NCBI GenBank assembly: GCA_044376615.1 | Contig: JBILKO010000001.1 | Location: forward strand, 1-64,000 | DNA length: 64,000 bases | Reading direction: 5' to 3' | From: CAISGS01 sp044376615 | GTDB lineage: Bacteria > Pseudomonadota > Alphaproteobacteria > Caulobacterales > Caulobacteraceae | Program-made: the position numbers and the translations under genes | Notes under the pieces: generated by a model | The model's database searches: none | What the model saw: only the letters and a program-made list of their open reading frames with translations | Told to the model about the DNA's origin: nothing | Part shown: piece after piece, positions 43,127-52,964 of the stretch | How the letters are laid out: every line of letters begins with the position of its first letter | Numbering within the stretch: position 1 is the stretch's first letter

Positions 43127-45073
43127 ATGCGTGTATTGGGTTTGATTGTATTGGCCTGGACGGCGGCTATAGGATCGCAGGCCTATGCCGAGGCGGCGGG
43201 CGCGCCAGTGTCTACGGTGCCGATCGCGGTCTATGGGCGCTTGCCCAATGTGCAGCAAATAGCCTTATCGCCCAGCGGCCGGTTCATGGTGGCTCAGATT
43301 TCCGAGAACGGGAAAATGTTCCTACAGGTCCGCGACGCCGACAGTTTGAAAGTGACCGGGCAGGTCAGTCTTCCGATCGTCAAGCTGCGCAATCTGCAAT
43401 GGGCCGATGATACGCACATTATCATCACCTATTCGGTGACCAGCGAAATGAAGGGGTTTACTGGTCCCAAGCGCGAAGTCTATTTGGGGTTGGAATTTGA
43501 CCTAGCAACGGGTCAGTCCCGGCAATTATTGGCCAATAATGATGGTCTGAAAAACCTTTATTCGAAACCTGTCATCGTTGCCGACCCAGGCAGCAAGGCC
43601 GGCTATAGCCTAAGGGTTCAAGGCTCTATTTTTAAGGGAAATCAAGGCTATCATTCGGTGATTGCCGAGCAGGCTGGTTATTCCAAGGCCTTGTTTGTTG
43701 GCGATGAGATCGCCTGGGACTATGTCATCGGCCCCGCTGGGGAAATTGTCGGCCGGATGGATTACCAAAAGCGCAGCGGCATTTGGCGAGTATTTGTTGG
43801 CCCCGATCGCTGGCATTGGAAGCTCGCGCAGTCGGGTACTGACCTGGTGGATGTTCCATGGTTTGGCGGCGTTTCAGCCGATGGCAAGACGGTGTTTGTC
43901 AGCAAGCTTCAAGACGAAGTCCGAAACAATTATCCGGTTGATGTGGCGTCAGCGACCTGGGGCGCGGCGATCGCGGACCTGGAGGACCATGGCCTAGTCA
44001 ATGCTGAAAACAGCGAGGTCGTGATCGCGGGGTTAACTGCGACGCTGGAGGGTTCCCAGTACCAGTTCCTCGATGCCAAAGACCAGGCTCTATGGCGGGG
44101 CATTGTTAAGGCCTTCGGGGGCGCGCAGGTCAGCTTTTCTTCCATGTCCGAAGACCGGATGAAATTCATAGTCCAGGTCGATGGCGGAGATTTTGGCTAT
44201 GGCTATTACCTGGTCGATCGCAAGACCGGCGCTGCGAAATGGCTTTACGATGTCTATACATCAATGGGGCCGCGTTATATCGCGCCAGTGAAAATCATTC
44301 ACTACAAGGCTGCCGACGGGTTTGACGTCCCCGCCTATCTGACACTACCTAAGGCGGGTGGTAAGGCGCTGCCCTTGGTTGTCATGCCCCACGGAGGGCC
44401 TTTTGCCCGCGATTATGCAGAATTTGATTGGTGGTCCCAGGCCTATGCCTCCATGGGCTATGCGGTCTTGCAGCCACAGTTTCGCGGCTCGGCTGGCCTT
44501 GGCGCGGATCATCAGAAAGCGGGGTACGGGGAATATGGCCGCAAGATGCAGACGGACCTGTCTGATGGGGTCGCAGAATTGGCTAAGCAGGGCCTTATAG
44601 ACTCCAAAAGAGTGGCAATTGTCGGTGGGTCTTACGGCGGCTATGCGGCCCTTGCGGGTGTAACCCTTCAGTCCGGCATTTATCGTTGCGCCGTGTCCGT
44701 GGCCGGACCGGCCGATACGCGGGGACAATTGAACTATTTCATGACGCAGTCGGGCTCGCGCGCGCCGAGCATTCGATACTGGAAAGAATATTTGGGTGTA
44801 AAGTCTGAATCTGATCCCATTATTGACGCCATATCACCCTATTATCAGGCTGGAAAAGCGTCGGCCCCGATCCTGCTTATGCATGGTACGGACGATACAG
44901 TCGTTCTTCCTGAGCAAAGCCGAAAGATGGCTGAGGCGCTCACAAAGGCGGGTAAGTCTGTTTCCTATCTAGAGCTCAAGGGCGAGGATCATTACCTCTC
45001 ACTGTCTGAGACACGGCAACAGATGCTAACGCGATCGGCCGAGTTCCTCAGTCGTTGCAATCCGGCCAATTAG
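43127..45073 (+). CDS. S9 family prolyl oligopeptidase-type peptidase, exported
   Basis: A 648-residue serine peptidase with an N-terminal signal peptide (1-22, cleavage near AYA-EA), a beta-propeller-like domain (about 40-390) and an alpha/beta hydrolase domain. Seen: MPHGGPFARD (oxyanion region), GGSYGGYAA with nucleophile Ser502, HGTDDTVV with Asp589, and GEDHYLS with His622. This is the layout of acylaminoacyl peptidase/DPP-IV-like enzymes of S9. The start is ATG 43127, from which the signal peptide begins. It is convergent with carA, with a single base between the stops. Confidence 0.93.
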   Translation: MRVLGLIVLAWTAAIGSQAYAEAAGAPVSTVPIAVYGRLPNVQQIALSPSGRFMVAQISENGKMFLQVRDADSLKVTGQVSLPIVKLRNLQWADDTHIIITYSVTSEMKGFTGPKREVYLGLEFDLATGQSRQLLANNDGLKNLYSKPVIVADPGSKAGYSLRVQGSIFKGNQGYHSVIAEQAGYSKALFVGDEIAWDYVIGPAGEIVGRMDYQKRSGIWRVFVGPDRWHWKLAQSGTDLVDVPWFGGVSADGKTVFVSKLQDEVRNNYPVDVASATWGAAIADLEDHGLVNAENSEVVIAGLTATLEGSQYQFLDAKDQALWRGIVKAFGGAQVSFSSMSEDRMKFIVQVDGGDFGYGYYLVDRKTGAAKWLYDVYTSMGPRYIAPVKIIHYKAADGFDVPAYLTLPKAGGKALPLVVMPHGGPFARDYAEFDWWSQAYASMGYAVLQPQFRGSAGLGADHQKAGYGEYGRKMQTDLSDGVAELAKQGLIDSKRVAIVGGSYGGYAALAGVTLQSGIYRCAVSVAGPADTRGQLNYFMTQSGSRAPSIRYWKEYLGVKSESDPIIDAISPYYQAGKASAPILLMHGTDDTVVLPEQSRKMAEALTKAGKSVSYLELKGEDHYLSLSETRQQMLTRSAEFLSRCNPAN

Positions 45074-45074
45074 C

Positions 45075-46241
45075 CTAGGCGGCCGCATCCATCAGGTCAG
45101 CAAAGCGCTGAAACAGATAGAGCGAATCCGTAGGCCCGGGCGAAGCTTCAGGGTGGTGCTGCACGCTAAAGACAGGCTTGCCGGTAAGGCTTAGGCCGGC
45201 ATTGGTGCCATCGAACAGCGAGACATGGGTTTCTTCAACGCCCCCTGGCAGGGTTTCCCGGTCGACCGTAAAGCCATGATTCATCGAGACGATCTCGACC
45301 TTGCCGGTGGTTAGGTCCTTGACGGGATGATTGGCGCCGTGGTGGCCCTGATCCATCTTGGTGGTCTGGGCCCCAAGCGCCAGGGCCAGCATCTGGTGGC
45401 CAAGGCAGATGCCAAATACCGGCTTGCCGCTGGCCACGAGGGCCTTGATTTGGGGCACGGCATAGAGGCCCGTTGCGGCGGGGTCGCCGGGGCCATTGGA
45501 CAGCATGATGCCGTCCGGATTGCGTGCCAGAATGTCTTCGGCCGATGTTGTCGCTGGGACAACAGTCACGTGAGCGCCCATGCTGGTTAGGGCGCGCAAG
45601 ATGTTGCGCTTGACGCCATAGTCGACGACCACGACCTGGTATTTGGGCTTACCCGCCTGGGCATAGCCCTCCGGCCAGGTCCATAGCCCCTCGTCGAAAT
45701 TGAAGGCCTGGGTACAGGAGGCATCTTTGGCCAGGTCTTGGCCAATAAGGCCGCCCCAGGCCTTGGCCTTGGCGACCAGGGCGTCAAGATCGAATTGGCC
45801 ATCGGGGTTATGGGCGATGACGCCGTGCGGCATACCTTTTTCGCGGATGATCCGGGTCAGGGCTCGTGTGTCGACCCCGGCTAGGCCGACAACGCCGCGC
45901 TTGGTCATCCAGTGCGATAGGCTATCGGCCGCGCGCCAATTGGCAGGCTCAGTCGGCACATCGCGAAAGATCGCGCCGCGAGCGGCCGTGGCCGCGCCCT
46001 GCCCAAATTCCTCAATATCTTCGCCATTGACCCCGACATTGCCAATATGCGGGAAGGTAAAGGCAATGATCTGGGCCATATAGGACGGGTCGGTCAGGAT
46101 CTCCTGATAGCCGGTCATGGCCGTATTAAAACAGACCTCGCCGATCGCATCCCCGACCGCCCCGACGCCTATCCCTTGCAAAATAGTTCCATCAGCCAGG
46201 GCCAGAACCCCCGTCGCGCCAAGCATCAGTTTTACGGTCAT
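45075..46241 (-). CDS. carA: Carbamoyl-phosphate synthase small (glutaminase) chain
   Basis: A 388-residue CarA that hydrolyses glutamine and feeds ammonia to CarB for arginine and pyrimidine synthesis. Seen: the N-terminal CPSase domain with FNTAMTGYQEILTDPSY, then the class I amidotransferase domain with SNGPGDP, nucleophile Cys279 in GICLGHQ, and His363 and Glu365 in HHPEASPGP. A good Shine-Dalgarno (CGGAGG) precedes the ATG. carB is not in the window; separation of carA and carB is common in alphaproteobacteria. Confidence 0.97.
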   Translation of the reverse strand: MTVKLMLGATGVLALADGTILQGIGVGAVGDAIGEVCFNTAMTGYQEILTDPSYMAQIIAFTFPHIGNVGVNGEDIEEFGQGAATAARGAIFRDVPTEPANWRAADSLSHWMTKRGVVGLAGVDTRALTRIIREKGMPHGVIAHNPDGQFDLDALVAKAKAWGGLIGQDLAKDASCTQAFNFDEGLWTWPEGYAQAGKPKYQVVVVDYGVKRNILRALTSMGAHVTVVPATTSAEDILARNPDGIMLSNGPGDPAATGLYAVPQIKALVASGKPVFGICLGHQMLALALGAQTTKMDQGHHGANHPVKDLTTGKVEIVSMNHGFTVDRETLPGGVEETHVSLFDGTNAGLSLTGKPVFSVQHHPEASPGPTDSLYLFQRFADLMDAAA

Positions 46242-46444
46242 GAATTCGCCTCCGGTTGCGACTAGGCACGGTTAAGGACAGGCCGTTGGCCGCCTTGCCG
46301 AACACTCTGTCATGGAATCGACGAGACCGCGCCCCGCCAAACAAACGGAGCGGTGTTTAGGGGTGCGCGCGCGGGGGGTCAAGCCATGACGGCAGCGAGC
46401 GCGGCCTCTATAAGTATCTGGCGGAATCAGGCGCGGGGGCGGGG

Positions 46445-47164
46445 TTGAATATCACCACGATTGGCATCGATGCCGATGACACGCTTTGGCACAATGAGAC
46501 CATATTTCGCCTGACCCAGAGCCGTTTTGCCGAGCTTTTAGCACCCTGGGCCGAGCCTGATCATTTGACTGAGCGATTGGCGGCAACGGAGGCGCGCAAT
46601 CTGCGGCTGTATGGCTATGGGGTGAAGGGCTTTACCCTGTCCATGCTCGAGACGGCGATGGAGCTGACCGGTGGTGATTTGCCCGGGTCGGTGACGCGCG
46701 AGATCTTAGCGGCGGGCCGTGAAATGCTATCGCATCCGGTTGAGCCCTTGGCTGGGGTGGAAGAGGCGCTTCACGCCCTAGCCCAGCATTGGCGTCTGGT
46801 TTTGATCACCAAGGGCGACCTGTTTGATCAGGAAAACAAGCTGGCGCGGTCTGGCCTTGGCGAGCTGTTTCACGGCGTTGAGATTGTGTCGGAAAAGACG
46901 GCTGCTACCTATCGCGCCGTGTTTGAGCGGCACGGCCAGGGGCCAGGCCGTGCGGCCATGATCGGCAATTCAGTCAGGTCCGATATTCTTCCGGCGCTCG
47001 AGGCCGGGGCCTGGGCCGCCTATATCCCCTATGAGATTACCTGGGCGCATGAGGTCGCAGAACCGCCCGTGGATCATCCTCGCTTTCAACATTTAAGCGC
47101 TATTGGCCAGGTGCACGACTGGCTGATCATGGCTGACCGCCTGATGGCTGAAGGGGCGGCCTGA
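46445..47164 (+). CDS. HAD family hydrolase
   Basis: A 239-residue haloacid dehalogenase-type phosphatase with a helical cap. Seen: the nucleophile motif DADDT (9-13), LVLITKGD (motif II), and AAMIGNSVRSDILPALEAG (motif IV, acid residues for Mg2+). The TLWHNE segment directly after motif I marks the YjjG/pyrimidine-5'-nucleotidase-like subgroup, but the substrate is not certain. The start is TTG. It is followed by a CtrA-type box belonging to the next gene. Confidence 0.88.
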   Translation: MNITTIGIDADDTLWHNETIFRLTQSRFAELLAPWAEPDHLTERLAATEARNLRLYGYGVKGFTLSMLETAMELTGGDLPGSVTREILAAGREMLSHPVEPLAGVEEALHALAQHWRLVLITKGDLFDQENKLARSGLGELFHGVEIVSEKTAATYRAVFERHGQGPGRAAMIGNSVRSDILPALEAGAWAAYIPYEITWAHEVAEPPVDHPRFQHLSAIGQVHDWLIMADRLMAEGAA

Positions 47165-47184
47165 CCCTCGTCCCTCAATCATGG

Positions 47185-47199
47185 TTAATTGCGAGTTAA
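47185..47199. promoter_or_regulatory. CtrA-type box TTAA-N7-TTAA upstream of the outer-membrane protein gene
   Basis: TTAA at 47185-47188 and 47196-47199 flank exactly seven bases, and GG/CC extend both ends to a GGTTAA...TTAACC palindrome. The site lies 109 bp before the barrel gene and just after the HAD stop. It matches the consensus of CtrA, which in Caulobacter controls many envelope and polar genes. Confidence 0.6.
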
Positions 47200-47307
47200 C
47201 CATAACAATCTAACCCTTTGTAAAGCCGTCGAATCATCTAAGGTCCGATAGCTTTAGTGACCTGATCTAGTGAGATTTGGTCGAGTTTGCGGGTTCAGGA
47301 CGGCGTC

Positions 47308-48081
47308 ATGCGGATCAATCAAATTGTGCTTTGCCATCTCATTGCCGGCCTTGCCTTGGCAAGCGGCGGTTCGGCTCTGGCGGCAGAGGCTTTTGCTTCA
47401 CAGCATGTCGGCATTGCGCTGGGCGTAAATTCGTCGCACGGCTCGAATGCGCGAACGACCGGAACGCCGAACTTTATCGCCCTCGGGCCGACAATTATCC
47501 CGCAAGACCTTTCGCTCGAAGAACAGGCCATCGTTGCCAGCCTGGCTTATGGCTATGATATCAAGCTGTCCGATCGATGGATGGTTGGCGCTGAAATCGA
47601 TGTTAGCGTCACCAATCTGGACCGAAAAAGCACGTTTTCAGGTGCGCCAATCACAGGTGTAGCTGTGGCAGGCTTGAGCACGACGGCCCGCGAACAGGTT
47701 CAGTTTTTGAGCACGGTGCGCGGCCGCGTTGGCTTTATGCCTACCGACGATACCTTGCTCTATCTAACCGGCGGCCTTGCTGCAGGTCATTACGAAACCA
47801 GCGCTAGCGTGGTCGTCAATGGCACCCCGACTTTGGCCTGGCAGGGTCAGGACAAGGGCCTCAAATATGGCTGGACCCTGGGCGCAGGCGTTGAATATGC
47901 CTTATCGCCAAGCCTCAGCATTAAGGGCGAGGCGCTTTATTATGATATTGGCGATGTCTCGGTGGCCGCGACGGGCAATGCGGCCGTGCGCGGTGTCGCG
48001 GCGCTTAACGGCGTGGATTACGTCTATAAGACCGACCTTAAGGGTATTATTGCACGAGTTGGCCTGAATTATCGTTATTAG
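47308..48081 (+). CDS. Outer-membrane beta-barrel protein
   Basis: A 257-residue small barrel of the OmpA-like/Omp25 (porin family) type. Seen: a signal peptide (1-25, ending ALA), alternating beta-strand sequence, the repeated strand motif VRGRVGFMPTDDTLLYLTGGLAAG typical of alphaproteobacterial Omp25/Omp31 proteins, and a C-terminal aromatic end RVGLNYRY required for barrel assembly. The start is ATG 47308 before the signal peptide. A CtrA-type box lies upstream. It probably shapes or tethers the outer membrane. Confidence 0.9.
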   Translation: MRINQIVLCHLIAGLALASGGSALAAEAFASQHVGIALGVNSSHGSNARTTGTPNFIALGPTIIPQDLSLEEQAIVASLAYGYDIKLSDRWMVGAEIDVSVTNLDRKSTFSGAPITGVAVAGLSTTAREQVQFLSTVRGRVGFMPTDDTLLYLTGGLAAGHYETSASVVVNGTPTLAWQGQDKGLKYGWTLGAGVEYALSPSLSIKGEALYYDIGDVSVAATGNAAVRGVAALNGVDYVYKTDLKGIIARVGLNYRY

Positions 48082-48100
48082 ACCCGAAGATCCTAGGGCT

Positions 48101-48117
48101 GATTTCGCGGCGAAATC
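48101..48117 (+). other. Short perfect hairpin before dnaG
   Basis: GATTTCG (48101-48107) pairs with CGAAATC (48111-48117) around three bases, between the barrel gene stop and the dnaG start. No T-run follows. It may cap the upstream mRNA or shape the dnaG leader. Confidence 0.3.
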
Positions 48118-48132
48118 GCGTATAGTTGCGCT

Positions 48133-50067
48133 GTGCGCTTTGATGACCGTTTCCTTGACGAGCTAAAATCTCGCCTTCGCCTGTCCGATGTTATCGGCAA
48201 GACGGTGAAGCTGCGGCGGCAGGGGCGCGAATATGCTGGCCTTTCGCCTTTCACCAAGGAGCGGACTCCGTCCTTTTTCGTCAATGACGACAAGGGGTTT
48301 TATCACTGCTTTTCCAGCGGCAAGCATGGCGATCTGATCAGCTTTTTACAAGAAACTGAACGGCTTAGCTTTTCGGAAGCGGTGGAACGCCTAGCCGGTG
48401 AGGCCGGTCTTGCCCTGCCAGCTCCCGACCCCCTGGCCCAGGCGCGGGAAAAACAGCAACAGTCCCTGACCGATTGGCTGGTCCTGGCCCAGGCCTGGTA
48501 TGAGGCTGAACTTCGCCGCCCTGTCGGCACCCAGGCCCGGGCCTATCTCGATAAGCGCGGCCTGCCGCAGGACGATTGGGCCAGGTTTGGCCTTGGCTAT
48601 GCGCCCGCCGGTCGCACCGCCTTGAAGGATTATCTGGTCGCTAAGGGGGCCAAGCCCGGCGATCTGGTTGAGGCTGGGCTCTTGATCGCGCCCGAAGACG
48701 GCGGCGCGCCCTATGACCGTTTCCGTGACCGGATCATGTTCCCGATCACCGATGCGCGCGGCAAGGTCGTGTCATTTGGCGGCCGGGCCATGGATCCGGA
48801 AGCGCGGGCCAAGTATCTCAACGGTCCGGAAACAAGTTTGTTCCATAAGGGTGACCTGCTCTATGGCCTGTTCGAGGCGCGCAAGATCTTGGCCGCCGCC
48901 TCGGTGGGCAAGGCCGCGTCGGGCGTCGCCGATCCGGGGCTGGTTGTGGTCGAGGGCTATATGGATGTCATTGCCTGCCAAAGGGCCGGGATAGCCGGCG
49001 TTGCGCCCATGGGCACAGCCCTGACCGAGGGCCAGATGGAGCGGCTATGGCGGCTGCACCCAGAACCGACGCTTTGCTTTGACGGCGATGGCGCAGGCCA
49101 AAGGGCGGCGGCGCGCTCAATTGAGCGCGCCATGCCCTTGCTAAAAGCGGGCCGGTCCTTCCGCTTTGCCCTGGTCACCGGCGGCAAGGATCCAGATGAC
49201 GTCTTGCGCGAGCAGGGCCCTGCCGCCCTCAAGGCCCAACTGGCCCAAACCACGCCCTTTGTTGAGGCCTTATTTGCGCTTAATCGCGACGCCGAGCCTC
49301 TGGATACGCCGGAGCGGCGGGCGGGCCTAAAGGCGCGTCTGCGCATGGCCGCTAGCGCCATTGCCGATAAGGACCTGGCCCAGGAATACCGCAATGATCT
49401 GTTGCGCCGGTTTGATGCCTTAACCGGCCCGCCGCCGGGGCAATCTGCACAGCAGGCCCCGTATGGCCAGGACCGCCCGCGCGGAAATTTTACCGGCCGC
49501 AAAGGACCGTGGCAGCCCTTGCCAGCCCCGCCAACGCCGGAAGGGCGCGCAGCGGCCAGGCGTTTGGCAGTCTCATTAGACCCGCTTGTGGCCGCTGTCG
49601 CCAAGGGCGCGCTAGACAACCCGGCTTGGCTAGATTCGCATCTAGAAGTGCTGCAGACGGAGGGATTTGGCGATCTCGCCCTCGATGCCCTGGCAAAGAC
49701 CATAATTCGGTTAAGATTAGATAGTGACCTTCTTGACACAGAGGCCCTCACACGCCATCTGGCAAGTCGTGGGTTCGGCGACTTGCTGAGCGAAATTGAT
49801 AAGGCAGCCCTCAATGCAGGCGCGCCTTTCCTGAAACAGGACGTTTCGCCAAAGGATGCCAGATCTCAATGGTCGCACGCCTTCGATGGTCTCATTCGAA
49901 TGGCTGCGTTGGAACGTGCCTTATCGGCGGCGAAATCTGGGCTCGGCTCAGGCGACGGCGCTAAAGGATCCGACGCGGCAGAGTTCATGCGTTTGAAACT
50001 CGAACGGGACGCCTTGAGACGCGCGATCAAGACAGGATCACTTTGGACGGACGAGGATACGCCCTAG
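48133..50067 (+). CDS. dnaG: DNA primase
   Basis: A 644-residue primase that lays RNA primers at replication forks. Seen: the N-terminal zinc-finger region (36-66), the catalytic core, TOPRIM motifs VVVEGYMDVIA (271-281, Glu274) and CFDGDGAGQRAA (315-326, Asp317 and Asp319), and a C-terminal helicase-binding region. The finger reads LSPF..T and HCFSSG: of the four zinc ligands of the canonical CHC2 finger only one cysteine (Cys59) is kept, a change also known from other alphaproteobacteria. The start is GTG, giving the standard RFDDRFLDEL opening. rpoD follows as in the macromolecular synthesis operon. Confidence 0.97.
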   Translation: MRFDDRFLDELKSRLRLSDVIGKTVKLRRQGREYAGLSPFTKERTPSFFVNDDKGFYHCFSSGKHGDLISFLQETERLSFSEAVERLAGEAGLALPAPDPLAQAREKQQQSLTDWLVLAQAWYEAELRRPVGTQARAYLDKRGLPQDDWARFGLGYAPAGRTALKDYLVAKGAKPGDLVEAGLLIAPEDGGAPYDRFRDRIMFPITDARGKVVSFGGRAMDPEARAKYLNGPETSLFHKGDLLYGLFEARKILAAASVGKAASGVADPGLVVVEGYMDVIACQRAGIAGVAPMGTALTEGQMERLWRLHPEPTLCFDGDGAGQRAAARSIERAMPLLKAGRSFRFALVTGGKDPDDVLREQGPAALKAQLAQTTPFVEALFALNRDAEPLDTPERRAGLKARLRMAASAIADKDLAQEYRNDLLRRFDALTGPPPGQSAQQAPYGQDRPRGNFTGRKGPWQPLPAPPTPEGRAAARRLAVSLDPLVAAVAKGALDNPAWLDSHLEVLQTEGFGDLALDALAKTIIRLRLDSDLLDTEALTRHLASRGFGDLLSEIDKAALNAGAPFLKQDVSPKDARSQWSHAFDGLIRMAALERALSAAKSGLGSGDGAKGSDAAEFMRLKLERDALRRAIKTGSLWTDEDTP

Positions 50068-50133
50068 GGCGTAACGCGCTGTCTTTCAGCAATTTCCGAG
50101 GCGCGTGTCGGCGCTGACGGATCGGAGACCTTG

Positions 50134-52092
<1,959 letters not shown>

Positions 52093-52104
52093 ATCACAAC
52101 CCGT

Positions 52105-52183
52105 CTTCCCCGCGCAGGCGGGGACCCAGATCTTTGTCCACGGCTGGAGCGCACCAGTCTGGATCCCCGCCTTCGCGGGGAAG
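52105..52183. repeat. Long inverted repeat after rpoD
   Basis: Arms at 52105-52130 and 52158-52183 are complementary over 26 bases with two mismatches, around a 27-base spacer. Both arms are C- and G-rich and contain CCCCGC..GCGGGG inner palindromes. It sits in the gap between the convergent rpoD and oxygenase genes. It resembles the dispersed palindromic elements of alphaproteobacteria and could end transcription from both sides. Confidence 0.7.
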
Positions 52184-52206
52184 GCGAAAAGAAGGGCTCG
52201 CTCCCC

Positions 52207-52809
52207 TCAGCTATAATTAAAACTCACACTGATCCGGTCGGACTTGGCCGCATTGGCCGGGACCTCGTGCCTTAGCCAGCTTTCCCAGATCAGGACCGTG
52301 CCGGGGGCGGGGTCTAGGCTGATAAAGGTCTGGTGCTCGCGTGGGGCCTGGGCCTGGCGCGGCGGCGCGGCCATCATCAGGGGCAGGCGCGGGTCTTCGA
52401 GGCGTAGCGGCGAGGCACCCTTGGGCACATCAATATAGACCGTGCCGCTCAAGACACTATGGGGATGGATATGGCCGCTATGGCTACCGCCGGGCTTAAG
52501 GATATTGATCCAGAGGCTGTCGAGCTTCAGCTTTCCGCCCCCTAGCTCCAGATGCAGGGCCTTGGCAAAGGCGGCTGCATGCTTGTCGAGCTTGCGGCGC
52601 AGATCGTCAAACAGGCTGTCGCGGCGCGGCAGGTCATCCAGCGAGGCATAGGAGGTATAGCCCTGATAGGCCTTGTCGCGGCACCAGGCCTGACCGGCCA
52701 AGTCCTGATCGGCGATCTGGCGGCAAGCCTGCGCATAGAGCGCGGTATCGAGCGCAAGCTCGGCGCGATAGACTTTAGTCACAAACAAGGTTTCGATCGA
52801 GGCGGCCAT
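52207..52809 (-). CDS. TIGR02466-type putative 2-oxoglutarate/Fe(II) oxygenase
   Basis: A 200-residue protein with the double-stranded beta-helix pattern of the 2OG-Fe(II) oxygenase-like family TIGR02466. Seen: SLWINILKPGGSHSGHIHPHSVLSG-type core (metal-site histidines around 113-117), GTVYIDVP, PGTVLIWESWLRHEVPAN with distal His181, and RISVSFNYS with Arg192 for the 2-oxoglutarate carboxylate. The start is ATG 52809; the longer in-frame extension is Arg-rich and lies over the start region of the divergent gene. The substrate is unknown. Confidence 0.8.
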   Translation of the reverse strand: MAASIETLFVTKVYRAELALDTALYAQACRQIADQDLAGQAWCRDKAYQGYTSYASLDDLPRRDSLFDDLRRKLDKHAAAFAKALHLELGGGKLKLDSLWINILKPGGSHSGHIHPHSVLSGTVYIDVPKGASPLRLEDPRLPLMMAAPPRQAQAPREHQTFISLDPAPGTVLIWESWLRHEVPANAAKSDRISVSFNYS

Positions 52810-52964
52810 GGTTTGGCGATAAGGCGCAATGATCAGCGTGTCCAGACCCAGAAAAGCTGACGGCGGCGTCATAAATCTTAGCAGTGCCCAAGCAAACCGC
52901 TTGCAGGCGCGGCGGCGGCGGGCCAATTTGCGGGCCAAGCAACAAACCTATGGGAAGCGATCAG

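Noticed and set aside
48957..49814. Minus-strand open frame within dnaG
   Set aside because: Arg/Ser/Ala-rich translation typical of antisense frames; dnaG motifs are complete on the other strand.
52884..52964. Extended N-terminus of the GMC oxidoreductase
   Set aside because: The Cys/Gly/Arg-rich extension is not family-like, and a good ribosome site precedes ATG 52965.
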